Of a stretch of DNA of 31,693 nucleotides, positions 16,100 to 23,963 are shown piece by piece. Source of the stretch: an uncultured Actinomyces sp. (lineage in GTDB: Bacteria; Actinomycetota; Actinomycetes; Actinomycetales; Actinomycetaceae); contig CABKMZ010000017.1 in NCBI GenBank assembly GCA_902373545.1, forward strand, positions 1 through 31,693, written 5' to 3'. The notes below the pieces were generated by a model, which was not told where the DNA came from, did not search any database, and saw only the letters and a program-made list of their open reading frames with translations. Position 1 is the first letter of the stretch; each line of letters starts with the position of its first letter. The position numbers were made by a program, and so were the translations under genes.

Positions 16100-17083
16100 G
16101 TGGACAGGCGCGACGAAGCGGCGATCGAGGCGGTCAAGGCCTACTACCAGCAGGACCTGAGCCAGGCCGAGGTCGCCGCCCGCATGGGCATCTCCCGCCC
16201 CACGGTTGCCAAGCTCCTGGCCCACGGCCGCGCCCGCGGTTTCGTGACCGTCGAGATCCATGATCCGCGCGAGGAAGCCTCCGAGCTAGCCTTGCGCCTG
16301 CAGGAGCGCTTCGCCCTGGCGTGCGTGCGCGTGGCCCACGGCTGCGTCGCGGACGAGGCCGAGGCTATCTCCCAGGTCGGGCGCGTCGGTGCGGAGCTGG
16401 TGGCCCGGCTGGTGCGCGACGACATGAGCGTCGGCATCTCCTGGGGTTGCACGATGAGTGCCGTGGCCTCCCACCTGGCGCGCTCCCCGCGCCAGGGTGT
16501 GCGCGTCGTCCAGCTCAAGGGCGGAACCTCCTTCTCCGACCGGGCGACGCACGACTTCGAGATCATGCGCGCCTTTTGCGACGCCTTCGGCGCTGAACCC
16601 AGCTACCTGCCTCTGCCCGTTATTTTCGAGGACACGGCCACGGCCTCGATCGTGCGGGCGGACCGGGGGATCGAGCGGATCCTGCGGGAGGGACGCGGCG
16701 TGGATATCGCCGTGTTCACGGTCGGCGCGGTCAAGAAGGAGTCGCTCTCGCTGAACCTGGGCCAACTCGAGCCCGGCGAGGTCGACGCGCTGCTGCGCGA
16801 CGCCGTGGGAGATGCGTGCTCGCGTTTCTACACGCGCGCGGGTACTGTCGCCCTGGCCGCCATCGACGAGCGCACGGTCGGCATCCGGCTGGAGGAGCTG
16901 CGTTCGCGCCCGGTGCGCGTCCTCGTGGCGGGCGGGCGCACCAAGACCGCGGCGTTGGAGACGGCGCTGCACATGGGGCTGGCCACGCACCTCGTGGTCG
17001 ACCACGACCTGGCCCTCGCGCTGCTGGACAGGCAGGGCGGGGCACCCCCGTCGAGGGCGGGCAACGACGCCCTCGACGGATGA
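16100..17083 (+). CDS. SorC-family transcriptional regulator (DeoR-like), probable deo regulator
   Basis: 327 aa from GTG 16100, preceded by GGGAAGGA. An N-terminal helix-turn-helix (about 18-50: LSQAEVAARMGISRPTVAKL) is followed by a SorC sugar-phosphate-binding domain (about 60-315, e.g. MSVGISWGCTMSAVASHL). The Bacillus subtilis DeoR belongs to this family and releases DNA in response to deoxyribose-5-phosphate. Location between deoA and deoD points to control of this cluster. The dyad at 17091-17110 in the following gap is a likely binding site. It is not related to the Escherichia coli DeoR fold. The last about 15 residues are low in complexity. Confidence 0.88.
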   Translation: MDRRDEAAIEAVKAYYQQDLSQAEVAARMGISRPTVAKLLAHGRARGFVTVEIHDPREEASELALRLQERFALACVRVAHGCVADEAEAISQVGRVGAELVARLVRDDMSVGISWGCTMSAVASHLARSPRQGVRVVQLKGGTSFSDRATHDFEIMRAFCDAFGAEPSYLPLPVIFEDTATASIVRADRGIERILREGRGVDIAVFTVGAVKKESLSLNLGQLEPGEVDALLRDAVGDACSRFYTRAGTVALAAIDERTVGIRLEELRSRPVRVLVAGGRTKTAALETALHMGLATHLVVDHDLALALLDRQGGAPPSRAGNDALDG

Positions 17084-17090
17084 GAACACT

Positions 17091-17133
17091 TGTCAATTCA
17101 GTCGTTGACACTATGACAATGCAGGGCATAGCC
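17091..17133 (+). promoter_or_regulatory. Candidate promoter and regulator operator upstream of deoD
   Basis: TGTCAA (17091-17096) and TTGACA (17105-17110) form an inverted repeat around eight bases, and a further TGACAA follows at 17114. TTGACA is also a perfect -35; a weak -10 (CATAGC) lies 16 bases on. A repressor bound to the dyad would cover the -35. This is the only gap over 100 bases within the salvage enzymes, so deoD-deoC-mutase probably has its own regulated promoter. Confidence 0.6.
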
Positions 17134-17192
17134 TTGCGAACAGGTAAAGAAGCCGTAACGGAGCCACCGCTCCACGACGTATCGGAGGACAC

Positions 17193-17900
17193 ATGCGCTC
17201 GACACCGCACATCAACCCCACCGCCCCCATCGCCGAGACCATCCTCCTGCCGGGGGACCCGCTGCGCGCGAAGTTCATCGCCGAGAACTACCTGGAGGAC
17301 GTCCAGCAATTCAACGCCGTGCGCAACATGCTGGGCTTCACCGGCACCTACCAGGGGACCCCCGTGTCCGTCATGGGTTCGGGCATGGGCATCCCGTCCA
17401 TCTCCCTGTACGCCTACGAGCTGATTCACGAGTTTGGCTGCACACGCCTCGTGCGCGTGGGCACGTGTGGCGCGCTCCAGCCCGACATGCACCTCTACGA
17501 CGTCGTCGTCGCCCAGGCGGCCTGTTCGAACTCCGCGTTCCTCGACCAGTACCAGCTGCCCGGCTCCTACGCGCCGATCGGATCCTATCGCCTCATCGAG
17601 GATGTGGTGCGCCGCGCCCGCGAGGCCGACGTGCCGGTCCACGTCGGCAACGTCTTGTCCTCGGATACCTTCTACAACGCCAACCCGACCTTCAATGAGG
17701 GCTGGCAGCGCATGGGCGTGCTCGCAGTCGAGATGGAGACCGCTGGCCTGTACGCGACCGCCGCCCACGCGGGCGTCGAGGCCCTGGGCATCTTCACGGT
17801 CTCCGATTCCCTGGTGACGGGCGAGGCAACGGACGCCCAGGCTCGCCAGACCTCCTTCACGACCATGATGGAACTGGCCCTGCCCCTGGCCACCCTCTGA
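17193..17900 (+). CDS. deoD: Purine-nucleoside phosphorylase, DeoD type
   Basis: 235 aa, the expected length of hexameric bacterial PNP. It splits purine (deoxy)nucleosides with phosphate to the base and (deoxy)ribose-1-phosphate. It starts [20 protein letters not shown] after CGGAGGACAC. It shows the phosphate-binding [16 protein letters not shown] (about 23), [10 protein letters not shown] (about 45), [21 protein letters not shown] (about 88), [13 protein letters not shown] (about 178-190) and the catalytic-Asp region [10 protein letters not shown] (about 202), matching the E. coli enzyme block for block. Together with deoA it handles all four deoxynucleosides. Confidence 0.95.
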   Translation: MRSTPHINPTAPIAETILLPGDPLRAKFIAENYLEDVQQFNAVRNMLGFTGTYQGTPVSVMGSGMGIPSISLYAYELIHEFGCTRLVRVGTCGALQPDMHLYDVVVAQAACSNSAFLDQYQLPGSYAPIGSYRLIEDVVRRAREADVPVHVGNVLSSDTFYNANPTFNEGWQRMGVLAVEMETAGLYATAAHAGVEALGIFTVSDSLVTGEATDAQARQTSFTTMMELALPLATL

Positions 17901-17920
17901 CACGAACAGAAAGTAGACCT

Positions 17921-18574
17921 ATGAACAAGCGTGACGTGGCGGCGATGATCGACCACACGATCCTCAAGCCCGAAGCCACGACCGCGGACGTGGCGCGCAT
18001 CGTCGAGGAGGGCGCCGCCGCCGGCACCTTCTCGGTGTGCGTCTCTCCCTCGATGCTGCCCCTGGACGTGCCCGAGGGGCTCAAGGTCGCCTGCGTGGTC
18101 GGCTTCCCCTCGGGCGCGGTCAAGCCCCAGGTCAAGGCCTTCGAGGCCGCCCAGGCCGTCGCCGATGGCGCCGACGAGATCGACATGGTCATCAACGTTG
18201 AGCTGGTCAAGGACGCGCGCCTGCACGAGCTGGAGGAAGAGATCGCGGCCGTGCGCCGGGTCGTGCCCGCACCGCGCGTCCTGAAGGTCATCATCGAGTC
18301 CGCAGCCCTGAGCGACGACGAGATCGTCGCCGCCTGCACGGCCTCCATGGCCGCCGGTGCCGACTTCGTCAAGACGTCGACGGGCTTCCACCCGGCGGGC
18401 GGCGCATCGACGCACGCGGTCGCGCTCATGCGCGCCACGGTCGGCGACGCCCTGGGTGTCAAGGCCTCGGGCGGCATTCGCGACGCCGAAACGGCGCTCG
18501 CCATGATCGAAGCCGGAGCCTCCCGCCTGGGAGTCTCGGCCACCACCGCCATCCTGGCAGGGCTGGAGGACTAA
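17921..18574 (+). CDS. deoC: Deoxyribose-phosphate aldolase
   Basis: 217 aa, cytoplasmic TIM barrel. It cleaves 2-deoxyribose-5-phosphate to glyceraldehyde-3-phosphate and acetaldehyde, feeding deoxyribose carbon into glycolysis. It starts [20 protein letters not shown] after AGAAAG, 20 bases beyond deoD. Catalytic features: the Asp of [10 protein letters not shown] (about 88), the Schiff-base Lys of DFVKTSTGF (about 150) and the relay Lys of GVKASGGIR (about 182). Its stop is immediately followed by the mutase start, so the two are translationally linked. That link is meaningful because the mutase probably supplies its substrate. Confidence 0.95.
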   Translation: MNKRDVAAMIDHTILKPEATTADVARIVEEGAAAGTFSVCVSPSMLPLDVPEGLKVACVVGFPSGAVKPQVKAFEAAQAVADGADEIDMVINVELVKDARLHELEEEIAAVRRVVPAPRVLKVIIESAALSDDEIVAACTASMAAGADFVKTSTGFHPAGGASTHAVALMRATVGDALGVKASGGIRDAETALAMIEAGASRLGVSATTAILAGLED

Positions 18575-18577
18575 GTG

Positions 18578-20251
18578 ATGGAACTGCTCGACAAGGCCCA
18601 GCAGTGGGCTGACCATGACCCCGACAGTGCCACGGCCTCGTCCCTGAACGCCGACATCGAGGCGGCGCGCGGTGGAGACGAGGAGGCCCTGGCTCGCGTG
18701 GGCGCCGCCATGAACGGCCCCCTCGAGTTCGGCACCGCGGGCCTGCGCGGCGTCGTCGGCCCCGGCGAATCCCGCATGAACCTGGCCGTCGTCATCCGCG
18801 CGACCGCCGGCCTGTGCGATGTTGTCAAGCGTCACGCGACGGGCACCCCGACCCTGGTCGTCGGCTGCGACGCCCGCTACGGATCCTCGGAGTTCGCCAC
18901 GGCCGCCTGCCGCGTCGCCTCTGCCGCCGGCGTGCGCGTCCTCGCGCTGCCCCAGGCCAACCCGACCCCGCTGACCTCGTTTGCGGTGCGCCACTTCGGC
19001 GCGGACGCGGGCGTCATGGTCACCGCCTCGCACAACCCCGCCCCGGACAACGGCTACAAGGTCTACCTGGGTGGCAGCGTCGTCACGGGCGACGGACAGG
19101 GCGTCCAGATCGTCCCGCCCTTCGATGCCGAGATTGCCGCGGCCATCGAGGCGACTCCGCCGGCCGACCAGGTTCCCATGAATGACGACCTGGTCGAGGC
19201 CGTGGACCCCCGCGACGAATACGTGGCCGAAGCGGTCAAGCTGGCCTCCGGTGACGCCGCCGCCCGCGCGGACCTGCGCATCGTCCTGACCGCCATGCAC
19301 GGCGTGGGGGCGTCCATGACCGCGCGCCTCCTGGCCGAGGCAGGCTTTGCGAACGTCTCCCTCGTGGCCGCGCAGGCCGAGCCGGACCCGGACTTCCCGA
19401 CCGTTCCCTTCCCCAACCCGGAGGAAGCCGGCGCCCTGGACATGGCGATCGAGCAGGCCCGGGCCGAGGGCGCCGACCTCATCATCGCGGTCGACCCCGA
19501 CGCTGACCGCTGCGCGCTCGCGGTGCCCGACCCGGGTGCCGAGGCCGGGTGGAGTCCGCTCAGCGGAGACCAGATCGGGTGCCTGCTGGGCGAGTTCCTC
19601 GCGGCGCGCGGCCTTGAGGGCTCGCTCGCCAACTCGATCGTGTCCTCTCGCCTGCTGGCTCGCATCGCCGAGGCGCACGGCCTGGTCCACCACACGACGC
19701 TCACGGGCTTCAAGTGGATCGCGCGCGCCCCCAAGCTGGCTTTCGGCTACGAGGAAGCCATCGGGTTCTGCCCGAACCCACAGATTGCGCGCGACAAGGA
19801 CGGCATCGCCTCCTCGGTTGTCGCCGCGTCGCTGTTCGCCGCGCTCAAGGTCGAGGGGCGCACCGCGTGGGACGAACTGGATCGCCTAGCCCACGCCTAC
19901 GGCCTGCACGTGACCGGCCCGCTGACCTTCCGCGTCGAGGAGATCGAGCAGATCGCCGCCGGCATGGCTCGCCTGCGCGCACAGCCGCCGTCCGTCCTGG
20001 CGGGCTCGCTGGTTGTTGAGGTATCGGACCTGTCGGAGGGCTACCGGGGCCTGCCACCCACGGACGGCGTCCTGGTTGTGACCGAGGCCGGAGACCGCGT
20101 GATTGCGCGCCCGTCGGGCACCGAGCCGAAGCTCAAGTGCTACCTCGAGGTCATCCTGTCCGCTCCCGAGGGTGAGCCGGTGCCGTGGGAGGCCGCGCGT
20201 GAGCGTCTGGAGCTGATCAAGAGCGAGTTCGGTCGGATTATCGGCCTGTAA
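18578..20251 (+). CDS. Phosphosugar mutase (PGM2-like alpha-D-phosphohexomutase), probable phosphopentomutase
   Basis: 557 aa, four-domain alpha-D-phosphohexomutase. The active-site serine loop VTASHNPAPDNGYKVY (about 149-164), metal loop DPDADRC (about 307), sugar-binding GYEEAIGF (about 390) and phosphate-binding RPSGTEPKLK (about 513) are all intact. Annotated relatives are phosphoglucomutase/phosphomannomutase, but the PGM2-like branch also moves phosphate between C1 and C5 of (deoxy)ribose. No DeoB-type phosphopentomutase is seen here. The gene directly follows deoC, so interconverting (deoxy)ribose-1- and 5-phosphate is its likely role. GGAGGA precedes the start; GTG 18575 is an alternative to ATG 18578. 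Confidence 0.88.
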   Translation: MELLDKAQQWADHDPDSATASSLNADIEAARGGDEEALARVGAAMNGPLEFGTAGLRGVVGPGESRMNLAVVIRATAGLCDVVKRHATGTPTLVVGCDARYGSSEFATAACRVASAAGVRVLALPQANPTPLTSFAVRHFGADAGVMVTASHNPAPDNGYKVYLGGSVVTGDGQGVQIVPPFDAEIAAAIEATPPADQVPMNDDLVEAVDPRDEYVAEAVKLASGDAAARADLRIVLTAMHGVGASMTARLLAEAGFANVSLVAAQAEPDPDFPTVPFPNPEEAGALDMAIEQARAEGADLIIAVDPDADRCALAVPDPGAEAGWSPLSGDQIGCLLGEFLAARGLEGSLANSIVSSRLLARIAEAHGLVHHTTLTGFKWIARAPKLAFGYEEAIGFCPNPQIARDKDGIASSVVAASLFAALKVEGRTAWDELDRLAHAYGLHVTGPLTFRVEEIEQIAAGMARLRAQPPSVLAGSLVVEVSDLSEGYRGLPPTDGVLVVTEAGDRVIARPSGTEPKLKCYLEVILSAPEGEPVPWEAARERLELIKSEFGRIIGL

Positions 20252-20312
20252 TCGCTGGTGGGGGCCTCCGTCGGCAGATTTAATAGGGGTGAATCCCTGC
20301 GCACAAAAATAG

Positions 20313-20335
20313 ATAACGTTATACTTGCGTATATG
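20313..20335 (+). promoter_or_regulatory. Promoter giving a probable leaderless mRNA, overlapped by a palindrome
   Basis: A good -10, TATACT (20320-20325), lies seven bases before the ATG at 20333, so transcription should begin at or next to the start codon. No Shine-Dalgarno sequence is present. A perfect palindrome ATAACGTTAT (20313-20322) overlaps the -10 and is a plausible repressor site. The -35 region (near 20297) is poor. Confidence 0.6.
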
Positions 20336-21154
20336 TCACCTCGCATTGAATCTCCAACGGAGGCCCTGCCTTTTGCTGACCGGCCCGTGGATAAGACGCC
20401 CGGACACTGGGTGCTCGCGCGAGCGGGCAAGACGGTCCTGCGCCCCGGCGGCCTGGCCCTGAGCACGTGGGCACTGAAGCGAGCCGTCCTGCCCGGCGCT
20501 GACGTCGTCGAATTCGCCCCGGGCCTGGGGGTTACGGCGAGGGCGATCATTGGCGTCGGACCCTCCTCCTATACCGGCGTTGAGCGCGACCCCGACGCCT
20601 GCGCGCGCGTCGATGCCATCGCCTCGGGCGTGGGCCGATGCGTGAACGCGGACGCGGCCGAGACCGGGCTGCCGGACGAGAGTGCGGACGTCGTCGTCGG
20701 CGAGGCGATGCTGTCCATGCAGGGCGAAAAGGCCAAGCGCGCCATCATGGGCGAGTCCGCGCGTATTCTGCGCCCCGGCGGACGCTACGTCATCCACGAG
20801 CTGGCGATGCGCCCCGACTCCATCGGCGAGGAACCAGCTACCGAGATCAGAAAAGCACTCGCGCGTGCCATCAGCGTCAACGCCCGACCCCTGACCGTCG
20901 CCGACTGGAGGCGCGCCCTCGAAGAGGTCGGCCTCATCGTCGAAGAAACCCGCATGGCACCCATGGCCCTGCTCAAGCCCGGCCGCATGATCGCGGACGA
21001 AGGCGTGCGCGGGGCGCTGCGCATCGCCCGCAACGTCGTGCGCGACAAAGACCTGCGCGGGCGCGTCGCGACAATGGCGCGCACGTTCAAGAAATACGAC
21101 CGACACCTGTGCGGCGTCGCCATCGTCGCGCGCAAACCCAAGGAGAACGAATGA
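20333..21154 (+). CDS. Class I SAM-dependent methyltransferase
   Basis: 273 aa from ATG 20333 (MSPRIESPTEALPFADRPVD). A Rossmann-type methyltransferase core is visible: motif I VVEFAPGLGVTARAI (about 61-75), the acidic residue ending strand 2 in YTGVERDPDAC (about 85), and ADVVVGEAMLSMQ (about 117) followed by RILRPGGRYVIHEL (about 144-157), as in UbiE/MerR-like small-molecule methyltransferases. The substrate is not readable. The ATG overlaps its promoter (leaderless), and a longer in-frame extension upstream to about 20258 is less likely. The stop overlaps the cupin ATG (ATGA), so the two act together. It is unrelated in content to the salvage block. Confidence 0.85.
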   Translation: MSPRIESPTEALPFADRPVDKTPGHWVLARAGKTVLRPGGLALSTWALKRAVLPGADVVEFAPGLGVTARAIIGVGPSSYTGVERDPDACARVDAIASGVGRCVNADAAETGLPDESADVVVGEAMLSMQGEKAKRAIMGESARILRPGGRYVIHELAMRPDSIGEEPATEIRKALARAISVNARPLTVADWRRALEEVGLIVEETRMAPMALLKPGRMIADEGVRGALRIARNVVRDKDLRGRVATMARTFKKYDRHLCGVAIVARKPKENE

Positions 21155-21522
21155 GCCTCTCGCCCGAATCCAACACCGAGGTCCTCACCCCCATCATGAC
21201 GGACCTGCAGGACATCGCTTCGATGGTTCAGATCAACGAGGGGGCCACCGTCTCGCGCACCGTCATGCACGCAGAGGGCGTGCGCCTCGTGCTCTTCAGC
21301 TTCGACAAGGGCGAGATCCTCAGCGAGCACACCGCCGCGATGCCGGTCATCCTGCACACCCTGGAGGGCGCCCTCGAGATCGAGGCCGACGGCCGCACCG
21401 TCGTCCTGAGGCCCGGCGACGTCATCCACTTCGGCACGCGCCTGCCCCACGCCGTGCGCGCGCTCGAGCCCTCGAAGCTGGCCCTGTACATGCTGGATCG
21501 TCGCGAGCGCCCCACGGCCTGA
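21151..21522 (+). CDS. Small cupin-domain protein
   Basis: 123 aa, one cupin_2 barrel. The conserved parts are LSEHTAAMPVILHTLEGALE (about 57-76; His and the Gly-rich turn) and LRPGDVIHFGTRLPHAVRAL (about 87-106). Only some of the usual metal-binding His/Glu positions are recognisable, so it may bind a metal or a small ligand without being an enzyme. ATG overlaps the methyltransferase stop, and AAGGAG sits just upstream. A methyltransferase-cupin pair suggests modification and binding or sensing of one small molecule. A strong hairpin follows 17 bases after the stop. Confidence 0.85.
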   Translation: MSLSPESNTEVLTPIMTDLQDIASMVQINEGATVSRTVMHAEGVRLVLFSFDKGEILSEHTAAMPVILHTLEGALEIEADGRTVVLRPGDVIHFGTRLPHAVRALEPSKLALYMLDRRERPTA

Positions 21523-21539
21523 AACGCTCCAACCAAGCT

Positions 21540-21582
21540 GGGAACCCCGACCTCGTCTGAGAGCAACGAGGCCGGGGTTCCC
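21540..21582 (+). terminator. Strong terminator hairpin after the cupin gene
   Basis: Two 17-base arms (21540-21556 and 21566-21582; GGGAACCCCG against CGGGGTTCCC at the base) pair with one A-C mismatch around a 9-base loop. There is no clear T-run. It sits between convergent genes (cupin on plus, membrane protein on minus) and can work in both directions. Confidence 0.8.
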
Positions 21583-21616
21583 CGTCGTTGAGCGGTGCAC
21601 CGCCCGAGCGCACGCG

Positions 21617-21973
21617 CTACGTGAGCGACGCCCTGCCGGCGCCTCGTGCGACCAGCCACAGGCCGACCTCGACGATGAGGCCCGAGACGACGAAGACGAG
21701 TGGCACGCTCACACGCGCATCCATGAAGGTCGTTGCGGCCAGCGCGATCCCGTGGGCGGTGCCCAGGACGCCGCCGCCAAAAAGGATCGGCCAGGCAGCG
21801 CGATGCGCGCGCTCCCACTCCTCGGAGCCGGGCTCCACGCCCGGCAGGCGCAGGCCCAACGGAGGACGGCACGCGCCCGCCCGCGCCGTCAGGCCCGAGG
21901 AGAAGAGGTAGAGGCCGCCCGCGACGAGCGCCAAGGCAACCAGAACGAAGACGGCGATCAATGCGACGGACAC
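21617..21973 (-). CDS. Small membrane protein, SdpI-like
   Basis: 118 aa from GTG 21973, chosen because GGAGG lies six bases upstream; a GTG at 22003 would add ten residues but has no ribosome-binding site. Three or more hydrophobic helices: MSVALIAVFVLVALALVAGG (1-20), PILFGGGVLGTAHGIALAAT and VPLVFVVSGLIVEVGLWLV. Between them EEWERAHRAAWPI resembles the W-x-x-AH-R segment of SdpI-type proteins (immunity to the SdpC toxin, or of unknown role). This match is short and tentative. It has no operon partner and faces the cupin gene tail to tail. Confidence 0.65.
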   Translation of the reverse strand: MSVALIAVFVLVALALVAGGLYLFSSGLTARAGACRPPLGLRLPGVEPGSEEWERAHRAAWPILFGGGVLGTAHGIALAATTFMDARVSVPLVFVVSGLIVEVGLWLVARGAGRASLT

Positions 21974-22128
21974 GGGAACCTCCAGAAATAACGAGCGTTT
22001 CACGGCTGTTTCACGGGTCGCGTCAGCCGCCCGATCATTCTACCCGGCCCCGGCCTCGTCCCGATGAGGCGACAGCGAGCGGGGCGCCGACCGTGCCCTC
22101 AAGCGCGAGACCCCGTCAGTGTGTGGGC

Positions 22129-22884
22129 TCAGAAATAGCAGGCGATCGGCCCCTTGGGGCCGGGCACAACCGTGACGGGGGTATCGAAGATGTCCGTGAG
22201 GACCTCGTCGCGCATGATCTCGCCTGGCGTGCCCATAAAGGCCACTCGCCCGTCCTTGAGCGCGCAGATCTGGCTGGCGTAGCGGGCGGCGAAGTTAATG
22301 TCGTGCAGGACGATAACGATGGTGCGCGAGAATTCGCGGGCCGCGCGCTCGAGCATCGTCATCATTTCGACGCTGCGCGCGATGTCCAGGTTGTTCAGGG
22401 GCTCGTCCAACAGGACGTAGTCCGTTTCCTGGGCGAGGACCATGGCGACGTAGGCGCGCTGGCGCTGGCCGCCCGAGAGCTGGTCGAGATAGCGGCCCTG
22501 CAAGTCCTCCAGGTCGAGGAAGCCGATGTAGCGGTCGATGATCGCCTCATCCTCGGCGCTCAGGCGTCCCTTGGAGTGGGGGAAGCGTCCGAAACCCACC
22601 AGCTGACGCACGGTCAGGCGCGAAATGAAGTGGTTTTCCTGCCGCAAAATCGACAGGGTGCGCGCCAGCTCGGAGGACTTCGTCGTGGCCACGTTGAGCC
22701 CGCCGACCGTGATGGTGCCCTCGTCGATGCCGAGAAGGCGCCCGATCATGGTGAGCAGCGTGGACTTGCCCGCGCCGTTGGGGCCCACGAGCGCCGTAAT
22801 GCCGCCCGCGGGGATGTCGAGCGAAATCTCCCCGATGCGCACGGAGGACGAATACTGCTTGACGACGGAATCGATGGAGATCAC
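22129..22884 (-). CDS. Siderophore/iron ABC importer ATPase (FecE/FepC type)
   Basis: 251 aa. Walker A GPNGAGKST (about 35), Q-loop near LRQENHF (about 82), signature LSGGQRQRAYVAMVL (about 133-147), Walker B YVLLDEPLNNLD (about 155-166) and switch His in VLHDIN (about 190) are all intact. It powers uptake of ferric siderophore. GTG 22884 overlaps the stop of the preceding permease gene (GTGA). It is the last gene of the four-gene iron operon. Confidence 0.93.
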   Translation of the reverse strand: MISIDSVVKQYSSSVRIGEISLDIPAGGITALVGPNGAGKSTLLTMIGRLLGIDEGTITVGGLNVATTKSSELARTLSILRQENHFISRLTVRQLVGFGRFPHSKGRLSAEDEAIIDRYIGFLDLEDLQGRYLDQLSGGQRQRAYVAMVLAQETDYVLLDEPLNNLDIARSVEMMTMLERAAREFSRTIVIVLHDINFAARYASQICALKDGRVAFMGTPGEIMRDEVLTDIFDTPVTVVPGPKGPIACYF

Positions 22885-23963
22885 AGGCGGCCCTTCCGCA
22901 GAATAGTGACGATGAACGCGAGCCCGCCGACGAACTCGATGATGATGGAGACGACGCCCTGCGTGTTAAACACGTGATTCATGAAGAAATAGGCGGTGGA
23001 CAGGATCGCGATGCCCAAGGCGACGGCCATCGCGAAGATGTAGCGGTGATCGTGCGTGTCCGAGAACTGGTAGGACAGTGTGGCCACGAGGAACCCGAGG
23101 AAGGTCATGGGACCGACGAGCGCAGTGGATGTGGCCATGAGGATCGACACCAGGACGAGGATGACGACCGAGGTACGCCGGTGGTTCAGGCCCAGGTTGG
23201 TAGCGGTCTCGCGCCCGAGCGAGACGACCGACAGGCGCCTCGTCATGAGCACGAGCGCGAGCGCGGAAATCGCGACGAGAGGAACTGCGATCGGGAAGTA
23301 CTCCTTCTGCGCGTTCGCGATCGACCCGAAGAGGCGCGCGGTGAGCACGTCGAACTCCGAGGGAGTTAAGAGGCGCTGCATGAACGTGGACACCGAGCCC
23401 AGGCCGGCACCGAGCATGACGCCGATGAGGAGCATCGCGTGCATGGAGGCGCGCTGGGAGGTCAGCAGCCACGAGTAGAGCACAAGGGTCAGGGCAATCA
23501 TCAGGGCGAGCTGGCCCGTGAAGTTGCCGACGGTCGCCGACGCGTTGAGCCCGGCCACGCCCAGGAAAAAAATCGTGGAGGTATGGATCGCACGGTACAG
23601 GGACTCAAAACCGAGGATCGAGGGCGTGATGATGCGGTTGTTGGCCACCGTCTGGAAGGCGACGGTTGCCATGCCCTGGCACACAGCTACGAGCACGATG
23701 GCCAGCACCGCGAAGGCGCGCCTGTGTGCGAGGCGCCAGAAGACGGGCGTGCCGAATTGCGCGGGGTTCTTCCAGGTGAGCAGCCCGATGCAGGCCAGGA
23801 TCGCGACCGCGCACACGGCGCCAAAGGCGATCCACCAGCGGCGTCGGGCAGCCGGGGAGACGAAGGCGCCGGTTCGCCTTGTCGGGCGCTTAAAGGTCGC
23901 GGACGAGGCCGTGGCCGGGGAGTCGGAAACGGCCTCGGCGGTGGGGGAGGGGAGGGTGTTCAC
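22881..23963 (-). CDS. Siderophore/iron ABC importer permease 2 (FecCD family)
   Basis: 360 aa from GTG 23963, which overlaps the stop of permease 1. An N-terminal Ser/Thr/Pro-rich, Arg-containing cytoplasmic tail (about 1-45) precedes about nine membrane helices. FecCD-type features include NRIITPSILGFESLYRA (about 108), TRRLSVVSLGRETATNLGLN (about 240-260) and LVGPMTFLGFLVATLSYQF (about 282). It should form the channel with permease 1. Longer readings upstream in this frame are shadows of permease 1. Confidence 0.92.
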   Translation of the reverse strand: MNTLPSPTAEAVSDSPATASSATFKRPTRRTGAFVSPAARRRWWIAFGAVCAVAILACIGLLTWKNPAQFGTPVFWRLAHRRAFAVLAIVLVAVCQGMATVAFQTVANNRIITPSILGFESLYRAIHTSTIFFLGVAGLNASATVGNFTGQLALMIALTLVLYSWLLTSQRASMHAMLLIGVMLGAGLGSVSTFMQRLLTPSEFDVLTARLFGSIANAQKEYFPIAVPLVAISALALVLMTRRLSVVSLGRETATNLGLNHRRTSVVILVLVSILMATSTALVGPMTFLGFLVATLSYQFSDTHDHRYIFAMAVALGIAILSTAYFFMNHVFNTQGVVSIIIEFVGGLAFIVTILRKGRL

